A DNA stretch of 7,409 bases, from the NCBI GenBank assembly GCA_017353825.1, contig JAFMSC010000203.1, positions 1 to 7,409 on the forward strand, given 5' to 3'. This DNA comes from Hyphomicrobiaceae bacterium. Lineage in GTDB: Bacteria > Pseudomonadota > Alphaproteobacteria > Rhizobiales > Hyphomicrobiaceae. The notes under the pieces were generated by a model. The model ran no database searches. It had not been told where the DNA came from and saw only the letters and a program-made list of their open reading frames with translations. The translations under genes were made by a program, and so were the position numbers. Of the stretch, positions 6,703-7,409 are shown piece after piece (position 1 is the stretch's first letter; each line of letters begins with the position of its first letter).

Positions 6703-6886
6703 ACGTGGAGCGCCCCCGACATTACGGCGTGATTGGGCGATGGTGAGCTTCGCTGGACGTACCGGAGCCGGAAGTACGCCATGCGCGCGCGGACGATGAT
6801 GGGCACGCGTGTGCCGATACCGACCTGAGCCAGCCCCTTGCGGGGTCATGGTCGAGGTCATGGCCGAGGTCATGGCGCCCCCCGCC
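6703..6886. other. Spacer between convergent DUF3754 and MAPEG genes
   Basis: These 184 bases lie between two genes that read towards each other, so terminators are expected. Only weak hairpins are visible: CGTAC/GTACG around 6758-6779, GGCAC/GTGCC at 6802-6815 (loop GCGT), and CCCC/GGGG at 6834-6845 (loop TTGC). None has a T-run, so Rho-dependent ending is possible. A short tandem repeat sits at 6844-6876. The small ORFs here show no protein-like sequence. Confidence 0.5.
6844..6876. repeat. 12-base tandem repeat, 2.75 copies
   Basis: GGTCATGGTCGA (6844-6855), GGTCATGGCCGA (6856-6867) and a partial GGTCATGGC (6868-6876) form a head-to-tail array differing at one base. It ends 11 bases before the stop codon of the MAPEG gene. 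One plus frame reads repeated His-Gly-Arg-Gly, but nothing supports translation. Confidence 0.8.
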
Positions 6887-7276
6887 TCAGATCAGCGCCA
6901 GGAGCAGAAGGCCAATGCCGAGGACGGCAATGTTCCAAATCAGCGACCGCACCAGGAACACCCCTGCGGCGTAGAGCCCGAGGTAGACGAGACGCGCCCA
7001 GAAATAGAGCTGGGCGCCCCATTCCGTCATCCAGCCGTGGCGCCCGGCTGCGTGGGCCATGAGCACCGCCGCCGCGAACAAGGGAAAAGTCTCAAGGAAG
7101 TTCTGCAACGCCCGCTGCAGCCGGCCCGCCACCCCCGTCAATGCCGGCTTCGGCTCGTCGCGCGCACTGGCCGTCCAGAGATATCCCCGCTGCAGGCTTG
7201 CCGCATGCGAGGCCAGGACGATCTGCACAAGGCCAAGGACAACGCTGAGGGCCAGCATCTTGAACTCGATCGTCAT
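6887..7276 (-). CDS. MAPEG-family small integral membrane protein
   Basis: This 129-residue protein has four hydrophobic segments at about 5-25, 59-76, 86-106 and 108-129, the layout of MAPEG proteins (membrane-associated proteins in eicosanoid and glutathione metabolism). The family-type motif RALQNFLETFPLFAAAVL lies at 55-72, where the Arg, Asn and Glu fit the conserved residues around the glutathione site. AQLYFWARLVYLGLY (88-102) with a following RSLIW is the usual third to fourth helix region. Bacterial members include glutathione transferase-like enzymes, but many short alphaproteobacterial copies have no assigned substrate, so no activity is claimed. GGAG lies 7 bases before the ATG (7276-7274), supporting this start. 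The length is normal for the family. The gene is convergent with the DUF3754 gene and appears to stand alone in this window. The last helix runs to the very C-terminus. Confidence 0.88.
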   Translation of the reverse strand: MTIEFKMLALSVVLGLVQIVLASHAASLQRGYLWTASARDEPKPALTGVAGRLQRALQNFLETFPLFAAAVLMAHAAGRHGWMTEWGAQLYFWARLVYLGLYAAGVFLVRSLIWNIAVLGIGLLLLALI

Positions 7277-7409
7277 TGCCGCTCCATCGTTGATCAGGGC
7301 ACGAGGCTAGAGACGGGAATTTTCCCCGAACATGGCCAAACGCCGCGTGGCAGGAATGCGTCGCCGCCGTGGGCGCGGTCACAATTGACCAGCGATTCCC
7401 CAGCGACTG

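Noticed and set aside
6402..6873. Minus-strand open frames over the DUF3754 C-terminus and the following spacer
   Set aside because: Most of their length is antisense to the DUF3754 gene. The non-overlapping parts show no recognisable family.
7332..7388. 18-codon basic peptide ORF (MAKRRVAGMRRRRGRGHN)
   Set aside because: It resembles tiny basic ribosome-associated peptides, but it has no ribosome-binding site and Arg-rich short ORFs are common by chance in GC-rich DNA.

Overview
The window is high-GC DNA (roughly two thirds G+C by eye, with codons strongly biased to G or C at the third position). The proteins read as those of an alphaproteobacterium, most likely Hyphomicrobiales or a related order. 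This rests on the style of the UvrD helicase and of the AsmA protein. The species cannot be named from the sequence alone.

Layout from left to right: (1) 1-2349, minus strand, is the first 783 codons of a large AsmA-family envelope protein that runs off the left edge. (2) 2350-2775 is a 426-base divergent intergenic region. It holds a cluster of short GC-rich repeats, a 12-base direct repeat and a likely uvrD promoter next to the start codon. (3) 2776-5139, plus strand, is a complete UvrD/PcrA-type superfamily 1 DNA helicase. (4) 5140-5292 is a spacer with a strong hairpin that could end uvrD or act as a leader structure of the next gene. (5) 5293-6702, plus strand, is a DUF3754 protein, the family of human mitochondrial TMEM143, with no known function. 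(6) 6703-6886 is a spacer between convergent genes with a small 12-base tandem repeat. (7) 6887-7276, minus strand, is a four-helix MAPEG-family membrane protein. (8) 7277-7409 is upstream DNA with no convincing gene.

The genes do not form an obvious pathway. UvrD works on DNA repair and transcription-coupled processes in the cytoplasm. AsmA, DUF3754 and MAPEG proteins are all membrane-associated. No mobile element, phage gene, CRISPR array, tRNA or rRNA was seen, and the region looks like ordinary chromosome. The parts most worth a second look are the DUF3754 protein with its leader hairpin, the repeat-rich divergent intergenic region, and the probable leaderless start of uvrD.
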